Assembly (NCBI GenBank): GCA_020002185.1
Contig: CM034535.1
Coordinates: 67,554,318 to 67,618,317 of the forward strand
From: Paraescarpia echinospica
Lineage: Eukaryota; Annelida; Polychaeta; Sabellida; Siboglinidae
Direction of reading: 5' to 3'
Length of the DNA: 64,000 nt
The position numbers and the translations under genes are program-made. The notes below the pieces were generated by a model, which worked only from the letters and a program-made list of their open reading frames with translations, was not told the DNA's origin and did not search any database. This document shows, in pieces, positions 28,853 through 40,835 of this stretch; within the stretch, counting starts at the first letter, position 1, and each line of letters opens with the position of its first letter.

Positions 28853-28904
28853 AGAAAAAAAAATTGTATACATTATTGACTCTCGCTCTTATTTATATGT
28901 CCAC

Positions 28905-29822
28905 TATGCTTTTAAAAGGAGTACGACAGGGTGACACCATATCGCCCAAGCTGTTCACGGCAACACTCGAAAGCATATTCCGAAGACTGACCTGGGAAAC
29001 CAGGTTTGATGATAGACGGAGAATATCTCAGCCATCTTCGCTTCGCCGACGACATACTCATATGCGCTACTACACCGCAAGAACTACAAAACATGCTGCA
29101 GGAGCCAGCTGATGAAAATGAAAAACAAAGTCTCAAGATGAACATCTCGAAGACAAAAATGATGCTAGAAAATGACACACCAATATATATCAACACGACG
29201 CTGATAGAGAACGTTGAAAACTACGTCTATCTGGGACAGCGATACAGTATCAGAGACAAAAACCAAGACAAGGAGATTCAAAGAAGGATCACTGCCGGCT
29301 GGACAGCATTCGCCAAACACCGCGACATCTTCAAGGGTAACTTTGGTACTTGCTTGAAGAGACAAGTCTTCAACCCATGCGTATTTCCAACGATGACATA
29401 CGGCGCGGAAACATGGGCACTTACCATCCAGGCAAAGAACAAGCTAGCAGCCGCACAAACAAAGATGGAAGGAAGTATGTTAAACATCACATATCGGGAG
29501 AGAAAAACAAACATCTGGGTAAGGCAGAAGACAAAGGTCATAGACGTGATAGGACAAATCATAAGACAGAAGTGGACCTGGGCAGGGCACGTCAGCAGAC
29601 TACGAGATAACCGACGGACATCGCGTATCACAACCTGGAGACCTTACGAAGGGAAACGATCTGGAGAAAGACCGGCGAGACGATGGAGAGACGAACTAGA
29701 CGAGTACTGGAAGGGCACCATCTAGCAGAAGATAACGCAAGACAGGCAGATTTGGAAACGGCATGCTGAGGCCTTCGCTCAACCACGGGATACTACGGCT
29801 GCACAATGGTGATGATGATGAT
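28905..29822 (+). mobile_element. RTE-like LINE, 3' fragment
   Basis: It starts mid reverse transcriptase (KGVRQGDTISPKLFTATLE), changes frame near 29003, then continues open with LRFADDILICATT, VYLGQRYSIRDK and a C-terminal WTWAGHVSRLRDNRRTSR block. It ends at TGATGATGATGATGA (29808-29822), a simple-repeat tail usual for RTE elements. It is closely related to 11945-13262 but with its own 5' truncation. Confidence 0.85.
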
Positions 29823-30299
29823 GACACCATTATTAACAAGATGGTCGGGAAAGTGGTTCCCTGAATGAGTTGTTCCAATTTTTTTTCCAGGCACCAGCAG
29901 TATCATTTATTTTCTCTTCTAGAAGACTGTTAAAATACTGTTTTAAGTAGAATACTAGTTAATTTACGTTTATATGATTTATACCTGGTTTGGGAATTAA
30001 TTTATCTGCATGATAAAATGTTTTAAATAATTTGTTTTTTATACATGCATTCTTCAGTCCTTTGATAAACCATGCATTTTTCAAATTCAACTTAGCTACT
30101 TTAGGCTGGCTATTTTTAGTGGACATCGTTTATTGTACAATTTTGTAAACGTCTGTAGAATTAGTTGTATGCTAGATTTACATCTTCATTATTTATAACA
30201 GTATTCCAGGAATGTTTGGTTAAGTCAGTTTTCAACGCGTTGATGTTTTCATGACTAATGTGACGTACACATGTGTTTGAAGAACTACTTATAATATTT

Positions 30300-31775
30300 T
30301 TAGATTACATTTGCACAAAGCAAGCAAATATACGGAGATGATCGCTAATATAATTTACTGACAGTCCACTGTCAATCTTGCATTCAAATAATGAAGTAAA
30401 GCTATTGTCTATTAATGTTGCAGAGGTAGAAGTGATTATACTTGGTCTTCTAATTAACGGGTAGAGACCAATATTATATATCAAATCAAAAAGCAATTTC
30501 GTACCACTATGACTGTCGCATTAAAACAAATCTATCTTGAAGTCACCACTTAAGAATAATGCGTCTTTGTTACGTACACGATTAAACAAACGTTATATTG
30601 TGTCACTAAAACATATTAAGTTGGAACTAAGGCACCTGTATACACAACTGACTAATGTAGTCTTGTTTCTGTTAATTATAAATTATAAAAATTATAAAAA
30701 TAAAAAGTTTCGCATTCAAGTACATCGTCAACTACAATCGACTTGGTTTCACATATTCAGTCGTTAAGCTCTTTCTTAATACAAATGGCCACACCACCAC
30801 CTTTTTGTTATCCCTGTCTATGCGAAAAGCGTCATAACCATCAACATTATATATAAAAAAGGAGACGTGTCTTTTATTCAACCATGTCTCATTCATAGCT
30901 ATAGTATCAAATTGTAATTTGAGCAGTTTAAGAACATCTTGAATTTCATAGACTAGCGCTTAGGCTTCTGGCATTGAAGTGTACCAAAGAGAGACCAACG
31001 TCGTTTTTATACTTAGGTTATTATTAAATTGCTAGACAGTGTAATATTTACAGGATGTTATGATATAATTATAATAGTTATTCTCCGTATTGACGTCCGT
31101 CTCATTATTACATATACCGTGTTCAGTATATTTAAAAGTATCAAAGATATTCTCAATTACATCACAATTTGGTTCATTATCTACAGCATCTCCATTAATA
31201 CTGTAGAATTCATCACCAGAAAGATTAACAAAAGGTAGCAATACATGATCAGTATGCTCGTGATCATCTGTCATTGCTATATAGTTTATATGGTTTACCT
31301 TTACAGAGGTCTGTTGTCTCTATAATGTTCATGGCAACAACCTCACAAGATCGGACTTCTGTCTGACCTGCATCTTGGGGTCACCTTCACGACGCCTTAT
31401 AAAGACGCAACAGTTCATGGTCCAGGCCGCGTGTATCTTCGCTTCAAGTTTCAACTGTCTTGCTTGGCGAAACACAGACGAGCCTCTCAGCGAACCTCGC
31501 TTGCTCATCAGCGCTGCCTTCTTCTCCGCAGACAGTAGCTGCACGATGACGTGTCGAATTCCATCCTGTCTCGGTAGCAGATAGTGTATGGCCATGATGT
31601 CGTACGGCTCGAAAATTGTGTTAGTCATGGCGTTGGTCACTGTGCTGGCGTACGCATGCAGGTTTAAGCCTGTCGCGATAAGATTCTTCTTTTTGTGGTT
31701 TTCTCCTAGATCTAGATCGTTGATTTTCAATGCGAGTGTGTTGATTCTCGCATTTTTGTCTTTAATGATGACCAT
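30300..31775 (-). mobile_element. Jockey/CR1-like LINE remnants: ORF1 and endonuclease pieces
   Basis: Read from 31775 downward, a 148-aa frame (31329-31775) has KNLIATGLNLH, then GIRHVIVQLLSAEKKAALM and CVFIRRREGDPKMQ, in the style of a LINE ORF1 nucleic-acid-binding protein. Further on (30990-30770) broken frames show YEIQDVLKLLKLQFDTIAMN and NVDGYDAFRIDRDNKK, the start of an APE endonuclease. At 30305-30496 there is ATLIDNSFTSLFE and YISDHLRIF, the end of that domain. Many stops; dead element. 29823-30300 and 31776-32390 show nothing further I can name. Confidence 0.6.
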
Positions 31776-32394
31776 CAGTTCCGAGAAGCGACGGTTTTGT
31801 TTTCATCTCGTCAAACGATTCGCACAGGAATGTTAGTGATTTTCGTATTTCGACAATTGAATTGCTCTCACCCTCTTGATGCGATGCAGACCGCGACTCC
31901 CTACCCAGTCAAGCAGACAGTCAGGCGTGATTCGACGACTGCATGCACGTATAGCGGTCGGCTACCTGGTTTATTGGATACGTTACGACTGGTTGAGGTT
32001 CCAGTGTTTGGAGGGTGTGTCAAATCTCTACTTGATAACGTGAAAGATCTAGGAGGAAGATACAGAGTTTGGCAGAGAATCACAATACTTTAATAATGTC
32101 TAGCAGACTGGTTAGGAAGGAGCACAAATATGCATTTTACAATCTCTTCTCTTATATTCTGATATTTTATTTTAAGCAATAGTGTACTTAGATGAATATG
32201 TATTCTTTGAACTGACGATACTTAGCAGGATAACATATATATTGTATATGGTATACGTGAAAAAACCTGTACTATTATAATTACTGAATGCAAAACGAAT
32301 GTTACTTGATGTGTCTTATCATTTATGAAATTAGCATTTCAAGAACTACATTTCTAGACACCGGAAAAACAAACTTCATCATCATCACCATCAT

Positions 32395-32940
32395 TATTGT
32401 TTTGTATACCTGGGCGTACAGTGTGTGAGGATGGAAGGAGTAGTAAAGAAATACAGAGGAGGGTGCAAGCAGGAGCAGCAGCATGGAAGAGGGTAGAAGG
32501 CATTATATGGGATATAAAACTGAAGAAACATCTGAAAGGAAAAGTGTTGCAAGCTGCTTTGTACCAGCCTATATATATGGGTTGGGAACTATATATATGG
32601 GTTGGGAACTATATATATGGGTTGGGAACTATATATATGGGTTGGGAACTATATATGGGTTGGGAACACTGCCACTGACAGAGAGACAGGAGGAGAAACT
32701 ACAGGATAGAAGGAAGATGAAGGAATTGAGAAAGGAGATTGGAATGAAAAAACACCTACAGAAGAAAGTCGTGGGAACAGAATAAGATTGGCGGGACATG
32801 TACATAGAATGGGTGAAGACAGACTGGCGAAAAGAGCGTGGAAAGTAGAAGAGGGTGGCAGACGAAGGAGAGGAAGACCAAGGCTGAGATGGAACGACAG
32901 CATAAAATGAGACCTGTGAAGGGCTGGCGTGAACAGCCAA
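32395..32940 (+). mobile_element. LINE reverse-transcriptase C-terminal fragment with an internal 20-bp tandem repeat
   Basis: Frames reading SKEIQRRVQAGAAAWKRVEG, then LTERQEEKLQ and, in another frame, RLAGHVHRMGEDRLAKRAWK resemble the C-terminal end of RTE/jockey-type elements. It is split by about five copies of a 20-bp unit (ATATATATGGGTTGGGAACT, 32567-32665) that expand one short piece of coding sequence. Confidence 0.6.
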
Positions 32941-32944
32941 TGCG

Positions 32945-32948
<4 letters not shown>

Positions 32949-33006
<58 letters not shown>

Positions 33007-33132
33007 GGAAAGAACTGATAAGAAAAGTAGAAGAAGCTACCAAGTGACGTGGACCCCACCCCGCAAGGAAGCAAGGGGAAGAAGAAGAAAAAGTTGTGAC
33101 GGGTGTCGTCATCAAACCAGGATAGCTTGTGT

Positions 33133-33207
<75 letters not shown>

Positions 33208-33261
33208 CTCTCTCTCTCTTCTCTATCTATCGCTCTCTCTTTCTCTCTCTCATTCTCTCTC

Positions 33262-33347
<86 letters not shown>
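32949..33347. repeat. (GA)n at 32949-33003 and (CT)n at about 33137-33347
   Basis: Two long dinucleotide arrays, complementary in sense (GA then CT), are separated by about 130 bp of unique sequence. They could form a hairpin. Open frames over them are low complexity. Confidence 0.95.
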
Positions 33348-33350
<3 letters not shown>

Positions 33351-33884
33351 CATTAGTCTTCTAAAACACTTCATGTATAATGATCGGACTCTTTTATTTG
33401 TATATGCTGTCAAATGATAGCTCTAGCATCCATAGGTAGAAGGATGCAAACTACAGGTGCTCATTGGAGCTTTCAAATTAATAACAGAATCAACTGCAGT
33501 CTGTCGGCACCTCCATCCAATATCCTTGATGTCAGTCGTTTCCGATACAGAATATATTCGACTTTAACACGGTCAAGAAAGTGGCTGCGTCGATTAGCGT
33601 AATGGAATTAAGGCCTAACTAGCCTTAGTTATGCAGCCATATTGCTCTCTGGACGCTAACGCCAATTGTGTGCAATATTCAAGCTCATCTCGATTTTATC
33701 GATACAACTACATGTTTGCCTAAATTTGATACCTCAATGCGTTACTTAAATCATTCTATTTCTTTTCAAGAATACATTGTTATGTAAAATTTAGCTTAGA
33801 GCAATAATAGGTTCGAATAACGTTCTGGGGTTGAATCATAGCTGTTATATCACTCATTTCACGTGCGCAACGCTCGGCCGCAGC

Positions 33885-34390
33885 GCACATACTGGCGCAA
33901 ACCGAGGGGCTATTTGGACTTCAAACGTGCCCAAAGATGCAATAGTTGATATAGACTTATAAGATATGATGATTTGGAATAACGGAATGAAGGCTCTGGG
34001 GAATAAGAATCACGCAAACATTTATAAATAATTGCGAAATCGATGTGGGCGCTAGAGCGCATTAGCGCAGCGGTAAAAGCTCCGGACTTTCGACTGAGAG
34101 AACGCTGGTTCGAATCCTGTGCGGCGGTGTCGAACCTTGGGCAAGTTCGTTTACTCTGCATTGCTTCAGTTCACCCAGCTGTATGAATGAGTACCTGGTT
34201 ATAGACAGTGGTGGATATTTGTGTATGATAAGTCTTCGCGCATTAATTGCAGCGTGGCTGAATGTTTCCCAGAGAAGTCAAGATGGCGTTCGATTGAACA
34301 GGTCTGCCAGGAAGTAAAGTGTAAAGCGCTTTGAGCAGTCCTGAGGACTGGATACTGCACTATATTAGAACTTACCTTTACCTTTTATCT
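33885..34390 (+). mobile_element. tRNA-headed SINE with an attached 160-bp repeat
   Basis: The SINE head has GCGCAGCGGTAAAAGC (A box) and GGTTCGAATCC (B box) at 34062-34117. The body contains CATTGCTTCAGTTCACCCAG, GAGTACCTGG and GCGCTTTGAGCAGTCCTGAG, and the tail ends in a TTACCTTTACC repeat. Immediately upstream, 33885-34050 matches 35393-35560 (GCGCAAACCGxGGxGCTATT and following), so that block is a repeat of its own. Confidence 0.75.
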
Positions 34391-34708
34391 TTTATATACA
34401 TGTGTCAATGCAATTTTTCTGTCGTTGGATTTTAGCCAATTCTGCACGATACCTGACCGATCGAACGTATGACATTTCCCCGGAAGTTTCACGCCGGTCA
34501 TTGTTAATCGGGAGTTTTCCCCCACTAAAATGCATTTTATTTAAGTAGTAATTGATACATGGATCATTTTAAAACTGTTATTGAATTTATAGAATTCTTG
34601 GCATCTCGTGAAATGAAATGACTGTTTAACATTATTTAGTATAATAATTAGTAAAAATTAAAACTAACCTTAGCTATTATATAATGAATGAATTTACATT
34701 TGTTCAAT

Positions 34709-34860
34709 TTATATATATATATATATATATATATAATTATATATATATATATATATAAGTATATATATATAATATGTACGTATATGTACATATATATATA
34801 TATATTTATATATGTGTACATATACGTACATATTATATACATATATATATATATATATAA
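34709..34860. repeat. AT-rich palindromic microsatellite
   Basis: (TA)n blocks surround an inverted repeat centred near 34803: AATATGTACGTATATGTACA on the left, with its near-complement TGTACATATACGTACATATT on the right. It could extrude as a cruciform. Confidence 0.85.
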
Positions 34861-35392
34861 TTGTTATTTTTTCAATGTAATAGTTCCGAATATAATGAGC
34901 GAGGGAAACAATGAGAATAGGAACTTAGGACACTGTGTAATATTAAGAAATAAATTAAAACAAAAGTGTTTCTTCAGGAATTTGTACCTGAATGAAAACA
35001 GTTTTAAACTCGCAGAAAAAACCATCAACGAGGCTGTACCTCAACTTCGGCAGAGAATGAGTGCAGTACTTCATCCGCAATAGCACACGGTTCTACTAGG
35101 CAAAGCACACCAACATTTTGATGCAAATGATTTGTTGGTCATCCATGTTTCCACGGCAACGTCATCGCGCAGTGACACGACTCCATCAATCACCCATTTT
35201 CCTGACTGGCTACTCATCTCGACTCAGTTGTCTGCATCACAAACCCTATGTGTTAAACGAACAATATATTCAAACAACTATCCCAATTAATGTTGAATAA
35301 TTACAATTCATAATGTAATTGATCACCAAAAACACATAAAAGTAGCCATATGAAGTTTACACGTTTAATGCGTTGTGTTTATTGTAATACAG
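34861..35392. other. Gap, no gene seen
   Basis: One short + frame (34894-35083) starts MSEGNNENRNLGHC and ends at a TAG, without recognisable family. Otherwise AT-rich sequence. Confidence 0.3.
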
Positions 35393-35565
35393 CGAGGCGT
35401 TTCGCACAAACCGGGGCGCTATTTGGGCCTCAACCGTGCTATTAGACGCAAATATTGTTAAACATTATATGCCTGAAATGATATGGAATTACTGAATGAA
35501 TACACTGAGGTATTAAATTTAGGCAAAATGTAGTTATAACGACGAAATCGAGGCGGGCCCGGATT
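35393..35565 (+). repeat. Second copy of the 160-bp repeat seen at 33885-34050
   Basis: It shares GCGAGGCGTTTCGCACAAACC-like, GGGCGCTATTTGG and TGGAATxACxGAATGAA phrases with 33885-34050. No SINE head follows it here. Confidence 0.55.
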
Positions 35566-35929
35566 CAAAACATTGCCGAAACGTCTAAATTGGATGATGA
35601 ACAAACTTAGGACACGCAACAACACATATTATCTGCTGCTAGAACCTCAGTCTCTTGTGCTAAGTCGTCCTATTTAAGAAGGCCTTTTGGGAAGGCTATC
35701 GTTAATCAGAAATGTTTCAGGCCTATTGACTTGGTAACCTGGCCAGAATAAGAGGTGTGAAAAATAATGGTAGTTCTATTCTAGTTACAATATGAGAGTA
35801 TAGTCTACTGTATCCCAATCATAGTGTAATATATTGTTGTCCGAAGACAAACAGACCCATACTTAGTTTGAAGTGCGTTTATTATTGTCAAAAAGTCTTC
35901 CAATTAACCCTCTCTCCTATCTTTCCCGC

Positions 35930-37505
35930 TCACTCTCTCATAAGAGTAGTTCGCCAGTGGCCTACTCTCTCTTCCATGTATACTTCTGGTCACTTCTTGC
36001 AGTTCTCAGCAGTCGTTTGTTCTTTAAAATGCTGTGATAAAAGTCAGCACAGGTCTGGTCAATGTTCAGAGTGAGAAAGAGCTCACTCCTCATGAGCTTC
36101 ACGCAACACCGGTTTCTGCTGTCTCTCCGTTTGTTCATCATTCTAGAAACGATCCTATCCACATATCCTGTGGATGCAGGATGATGAGGATGTAGGAGAC
36201 CACCGACAGCATATTGGGGAGATCAGCTGCCTGAAATACAGCCATCCACTGGTCATCTTCTCTGAGTCTCTCCAGGGTGTTATTTGCTGTAGTGTATTCG
36301 TCGTACAGCTTATCCGTGTGGATGTTGAACTTGTGGATAGGTTGAGCTTCTCAATTACTTTCTAAAAGTCATTGAATGTGAGCCGGCCAGGATGGAGAGA
36401 GAGGGGGGCTGCAGACTGATGAAACAGTTCTCCTCTGAGAAGTTGAACCACTTCTCTACATATCTGATGGCAGTGTTGTGGAAGTCGTTGAACTCTGACG
36501 TGGCAGTGTTTTGTTCAGCTGCAGAGAGGCGCTGAAGTTTAACCTTGGTGAGATAGCCGTAGAAACCATCTTCCCTCCTCTGTGACATCTTGTCTTTGGA
36601 AGATATCATGATGGGAAAAAGGTCAACGCGCGTGGTGTCGTTTCTCTCTAGCTTCTTAACAACCTTCATTAGTGCTGTAGCGTCAAAAAGGGAGAACATG
36701 TGGTTACAGAAGAGGAGGTACACTTCAACCACATCAGCATCTTTCTCCTGCACTTATGTTGCATCCATGTTTAGCTTTAGTAGAACTTGGATTTGTCTTG
36801 GGCACTCATCCCCCAGGCTGACAAAGTAGAATTTCAGACCAGACCAACATCGCAGGAGTCGGCAGTTTGCAGGGTTGAGTGACAGCCATCTGTTTGTGAC
36901 ATAGCGTAGCATTTTACGGAATTCAACATCATAGAACTCATATAATTCTTTGAGGGAGTCCCTTCGTTTCCTCGCAGAAGATCTTTCTAAGTTTTCTTCA
37001 GATTTGTGTACACAGAGTATTGGATCCTATAATTTACGTTGGTGTTATCAGTGCTGATAATCCAAGCTTCTCCAGGGAGCGCATTATACAGATAACTATC
37101 CCTGCTGCAGATTCGTCTGTGTTCTCCACAAAGTCCAACATTGTGTTTGATATCCTACTCGCTGGCGTGAAGAACTGGACCGCAAAGGGAAACATCGTTC
37201 TGTTGCCCTGGTTTGAGGCATCCGTCTGAAGAGAAAATGTGAGAGGTCTTTCCAGTTGAGAGGTTAAACTATTAAGCACATCGCCCATTGCCTTGCGTGC
37301 AAGCACATCTTTAACCAATGCTTCTGCTTTGGTTCCCCCCAAAACTGTCTTTTTGCAATTTTGGAGTCGTGAAACGTCTTCAGGTTGAGTTTCTGGCCAG
37401 AGTCAGCACTGGTGTAGCTCAAGTTGTGCTTCACAGTATGATACGCATGAGCCAACTCAGCAGCTGTCACCATGCTGTTTCACATCGCACACCCCACCGT
37501 GAACA
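35930..37505 (-). pseudogene. hAT-superfamily (ZBED/DUF4371-like) transposase pseudogene
   Basis: Read from 37505 downward, frames in changing phases give SYTSADSGQKLNLKTFHDSK, then ALVKDVLARKAMGDVLNSL with LQTDASNQGNR (a hAT catalytic-Asp-like region), then MQEKDADVVEVYLLFCNHMF and RREDGFYGYLTKVKLQRLS. Last comes a piece with SRMMNKRRDSRNRCCVKLMR near 36140. This is the domestication-prone hAT group related to ZBED/ZNF862-type host proteins. At least four frame breaks make it dead, and the N-terminal BED finger is not seen. Confidence 0.75.
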
Positions 37506-37589
37506 ATAGATAAAAACTTGGCGACATAGCCTACAGTAAGCTTTGAAATCGTTCTCGCTGACACGGACAAGCCAATGATGAGGGTGGCC

Positions 37590-38612
37590 CGCAATGCTGG
37601 TATGTAACGAAGTACATTTACTTCGTTACTGTACTTAAGTAGATTTTTTGAAATGTACTTGTAACGAAGTACAATTTTAGAGATTACTTTTTACTTGTAA
37701 TAAAGTACATTTATTTGTACGTTTTTACTTTCTACTTTCATATGTTTAGTTGCTTTTTATGTTATAACTCCAGGGATGAAGCAGCTTTACCGGGCTTTTG
37801 TTTGCATTGGTAATCCTTGACTGACTACACTTTGGAGGAATCATGGCTTCTTTTCTGCTAGCCCTGATGTTTATAGCAGGTGATATTGGAACAGTGTGAT
37901 TGCTGCCTGGCCAAAGGGATGCAATGGTCCTTTGAAGCTTAGTCCTCAACCAAAACCACTTTTCACACAAGGCTAATTGGACCTGTCCCATTGACTTCTC
38001 ATTCATTCACTGATTAATTGCTTGGTAATGTTTGACCAGTACTTCAACTTATAATACCAACTTTAGTTAGTGGCTACCTGTACACCTCTGACCTTATCAC
38101 TCCCAAAGGTGTTACAAATATCCAAACACATTTGTCTTGAGACAGAGGAGGTGACAGTGGGAAAGTCTTGATGTTTGTTGAAAACTACTCTGGCTCATTG
38201 AAAAGGTAATGCACAACGTACGGTATGTTATATTACGGTTGTAATGCAGTTTACTTTAGTTTGCATTATTCTCTCCTGTTGTATAATGTTGCATTTATTT
38301 TTTGACTCGTAGATTATCGTGTGTAAATAATATTTATTATTATCATTACGTAGTAGGAGTATCAGTATTTACCTTCAAAAAACTTTGCTTGGCGTATGTG
38401 TCCATTAAGAATAATGGACACATAATAGAATAATCTGACAGCCGGATATATATTTTTTTTTTGTACTTAAATATTTTTCAATAAAAGTACTTTTTTTACT
38501 TGTACTTAAGTTTTCTTGTGGGGATACTTTTACTTTTACTTAAGTAGTTTTTTGGAGCAACTTTTACTATTACTTAGTTACTTTATTGGAGTACTTGTAC
38601 CAGCACAGAGGT
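37590..38612. mobile_element. Non-autonomous hAT-like element with TGCTGGTA termini
   Basis: The left end reads TGCTGGTATGTAACGAAGTA and the right end contains GAGTACTTGTACCAGCA, an inverted match of the first bases. Subterminal regions are full of ACTTAAGTA and TACTTTTACTT words, typical of hAT internal motif arrays. The core has no open frame of note. It lies next to the hAT transposase pseudogene. Confidence 0.6.
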
Positions 38613-39141
38613 TGGAGGAATGTGTGAGGTAATTATTAACGGGAATCGCTTAATCACTTGTACGTCGTTACACTCCCGATCTTGACAGATCATGAACAAT
38701 ATTGTTTCTGGTATATTAAATGCATCATAATTTAAACAGATTTACTGTGGCAATTGGGAAAATAAAATAAATTAAATTAATATATTTTGCGCCGGAACGT
38801 AGTGAATATTCGGGGGCGGGTTGAGGTTCACAAGAAAGCTCCTATTGCATTTATCTTGATCCTCTCCAAAAACACCTTGAGACTCACCAAAAAACACCTT
38901 GAGGCTCTAAAACACATTGAGGCGCTACAAAATCTTCATTTACACCTCCCTCCGAGGCTCACCAAAAACTTCTAATTGCACCACAAAATGCACCCCTTCC
39001 CTAAGTATTGGGGGTAAATTCAATCTCCACCCCCACCCCTGGTTCCGACGCCTTAGAATATTATTAAATGACAAATAAACAATGCTGGTTTAAAATATGA
39101 CATTGTGTGAAAACTTCGATATATACTACGCTGTACCTGTA

Positions 39142-39223
39142 GGTAGCGTGGCCGAGCGGTCTAAGGCGCTGGTTTTAGGCACCAGTCTCTTCGGAGGCGT
39201 GGGTTCGAATCCCACCGCTGCCA
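39142..39223 (+). tRNA. tRNA-Leu, anticodon TAG
   Basis: An 82-nt gene with a complete cloverleaf: acceptor GGTAGCG pairs with CGCTGCC (one T-G pair), the anticodon stem is CTGGT/ACCAG around loop TTTAGGC with anticodon TAG, a long variable arm (CTCTTCGGAG) typical of leucine follows, and the T arm is GTGGG-TTCGAAT-CCCAC. Discriminator A. A TTTT pol III terminator follows at 39224. No intron. It appears functional. Confidence 0.95.
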
Positions 39224-39376
39224 TTTTAATGTTATTACTACTTTTCAAACTTAGTGTTTTGTTTAATTAAACTGCGCCTATATGTAGAGTTCTTTCTTAG
39301 TGTTGTTATGGTATTCATCAACTGTCGAAACTTTCAAAAAGCCAGTGTGTTACGATGATCGGATCGCTGTTTACAA

Positions 39377-39837
39377 TACGTTGTCTCGCTTACATTTATC
39401 CGGGCGTTAAATTTTATCCGGGTGATGTTTATGTGCATATGTAAGGAATAATATTTGGTACCAGTAAATCACGTAGTGATAAATAATATCCAGTAGTTAA
39501 ATATGTTTCGTTTGTTGTCGTAATACGAGCGTTATAGTTAGAGTACATAATTATAATTTGCTGTTTCAGATTTATGATCAAGTATAAGAGTAAGTCACGT
39601 GACGTGTACGCGGAGAGGAAACTGTTTTACGACAGAAATTGTTTATGTCTGTGGGAAGCAAACATTTTATAATTTAGTATATATATATATATATATAAAA
39701 ACATGCATAACGCCCGAATAAATGAAAACGGGACAGTCGTAGCTGGTGCTAAATACATTCCCCTAGATACGCGCACGCGCAGAAACGTCGCCCGGATATT
39801 ATTTAACGCCCGGATAAATGTAAGCACGACAGCGTCA
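39377..39837. mobile_element. MITE, about 460 bp, with ~50-bp terminal inverted repeats (family B)
   Basis: The left end is ACGTTGTCTCGCTTACATTT followed by two ATCCGGG-containing motifs. The right end is the inverted form ending in TAAGCACGACAGCGTC. The core includes a (TA)n stretch and GACGTGTACGCGGAGAGG. A second copy in inverted orientation, split by a large insertion, lies at 42842-43255 plus 51321-51376. No coding frame. Confidence 0.85.
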
Positions 39838-40004
39838 CTGTACCAGAACGACGTTGCACAAATCGAGAATGAATCACAAACGTAATCAATCACCGATACT
39901 GTACATACGCGCCGAAACCGGGATGTTGGAGGCTAAGCCCCCAATATTTTTTTGGGGACAGGAGATAGGATTATATATTTTGCAAAGGGGGTATTTTCCA
40001 ATAA

Positions 40005-40215
40005 TTTGGCGAGTTTTGGGGGTGCAGTTGGAGGGTTTTTTGTTGACGATTTTGGTGATTCTTACGGGGTGCAGTTGAATGTTTTGTTGGCAATTTTTGG
40101 CGAGTCTTATGGGTGCAGTGGAATGTTTTTGTTGGCGATTTTTGGCGATTTTCAGCGGGTGCAGTTATATGTTTTTGTTGGCGATTTTTGGCGAATCTTG
40201 GGATGCAGGTGGAGG
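40005..40215. repeat. Tandem repeat of ~45 bp, about 4.5 copies
   Basis: Imperfect units around GGGTGCAGTTGAATGTTTTG and TTGGCGATTTTTGGCGA; GTGCAG cores fall at about 40022, 40069, 40113 and 40159. Confidence 0.7.
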
Positions 40216-40486
40216 TTGTGGAGAGCTGAACAATTTGGAATGTCACCGTGAAATATGTTCAACAGCGTTCCGCCAGATCAGATCAAAAGAGGGTATGGTT
40301 GTACGACTACCGGGAAGTTCATTTTAAGGTCTCAAGGGAATGCTGTTTGATGTTATAGGTAACTCAAGGGTTAAATAGTGGACATCTAGGAGGAGAGGGA
40401 GCGTTGGCAGGATAACACGCATCGCCCGACAAAATAAAATGGTCGTGTATATTATTACGATAAATTCGGGGACAGTATGCATAGGC

Positions 40487-40835
40487 GTGTCTAGGGGGGG
40501 GGCCTGGGAACAGGTGCTCCCTTAGAACTTCGGTATTTGGCACGCCCCCTCCTCCCCCAGACCCCACCCTGGACCGTTTTATGGGCCTCGTGACTGAAGT
40601 AACGGCGGCGCAGCGACGCAGAATTTTCAACAGCCACCCCACCCACCCACCCCACCCCCCAACCCCCTCCCCCATCTCCCGATGTGACTAGTCGAGCCGA
40701 GACAGTGGGGAAGCTGAAGTTATGGTGGCGCGGTAGCGACACATTTTCTACACCACTTGGTTCGGCGGGCCTGTGGACGCTTTTGTGCCTCCCCCCTAGA
40801 CAACACTCTCCGGACACGCCCCTGGTCTGGCAGTA
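40487..40835 (-). mobile_element. hAT-like repeat, family A, inverted copy
   Basis: It starts GGCGTGTCTAGGGGGG and ends CGGACACGCCCCTG, inverted tips around the family A body (GCGGCGCAGCGACGC, then GAAGCTGAAGTTATGG and TGGCGCGGTAGCGACAC). A run of CCACCCACCC interrupts it. It looks like the most complete copy in the window. Confidence 0.6.

Noticed and set aside
32949..33417. Long Glu/Arg and Ser/Leu repeat frames over the (GA)n and (CT)n arrays
   Set aside because: Dinucleotide arrays are automatically open; no real protein evidence.
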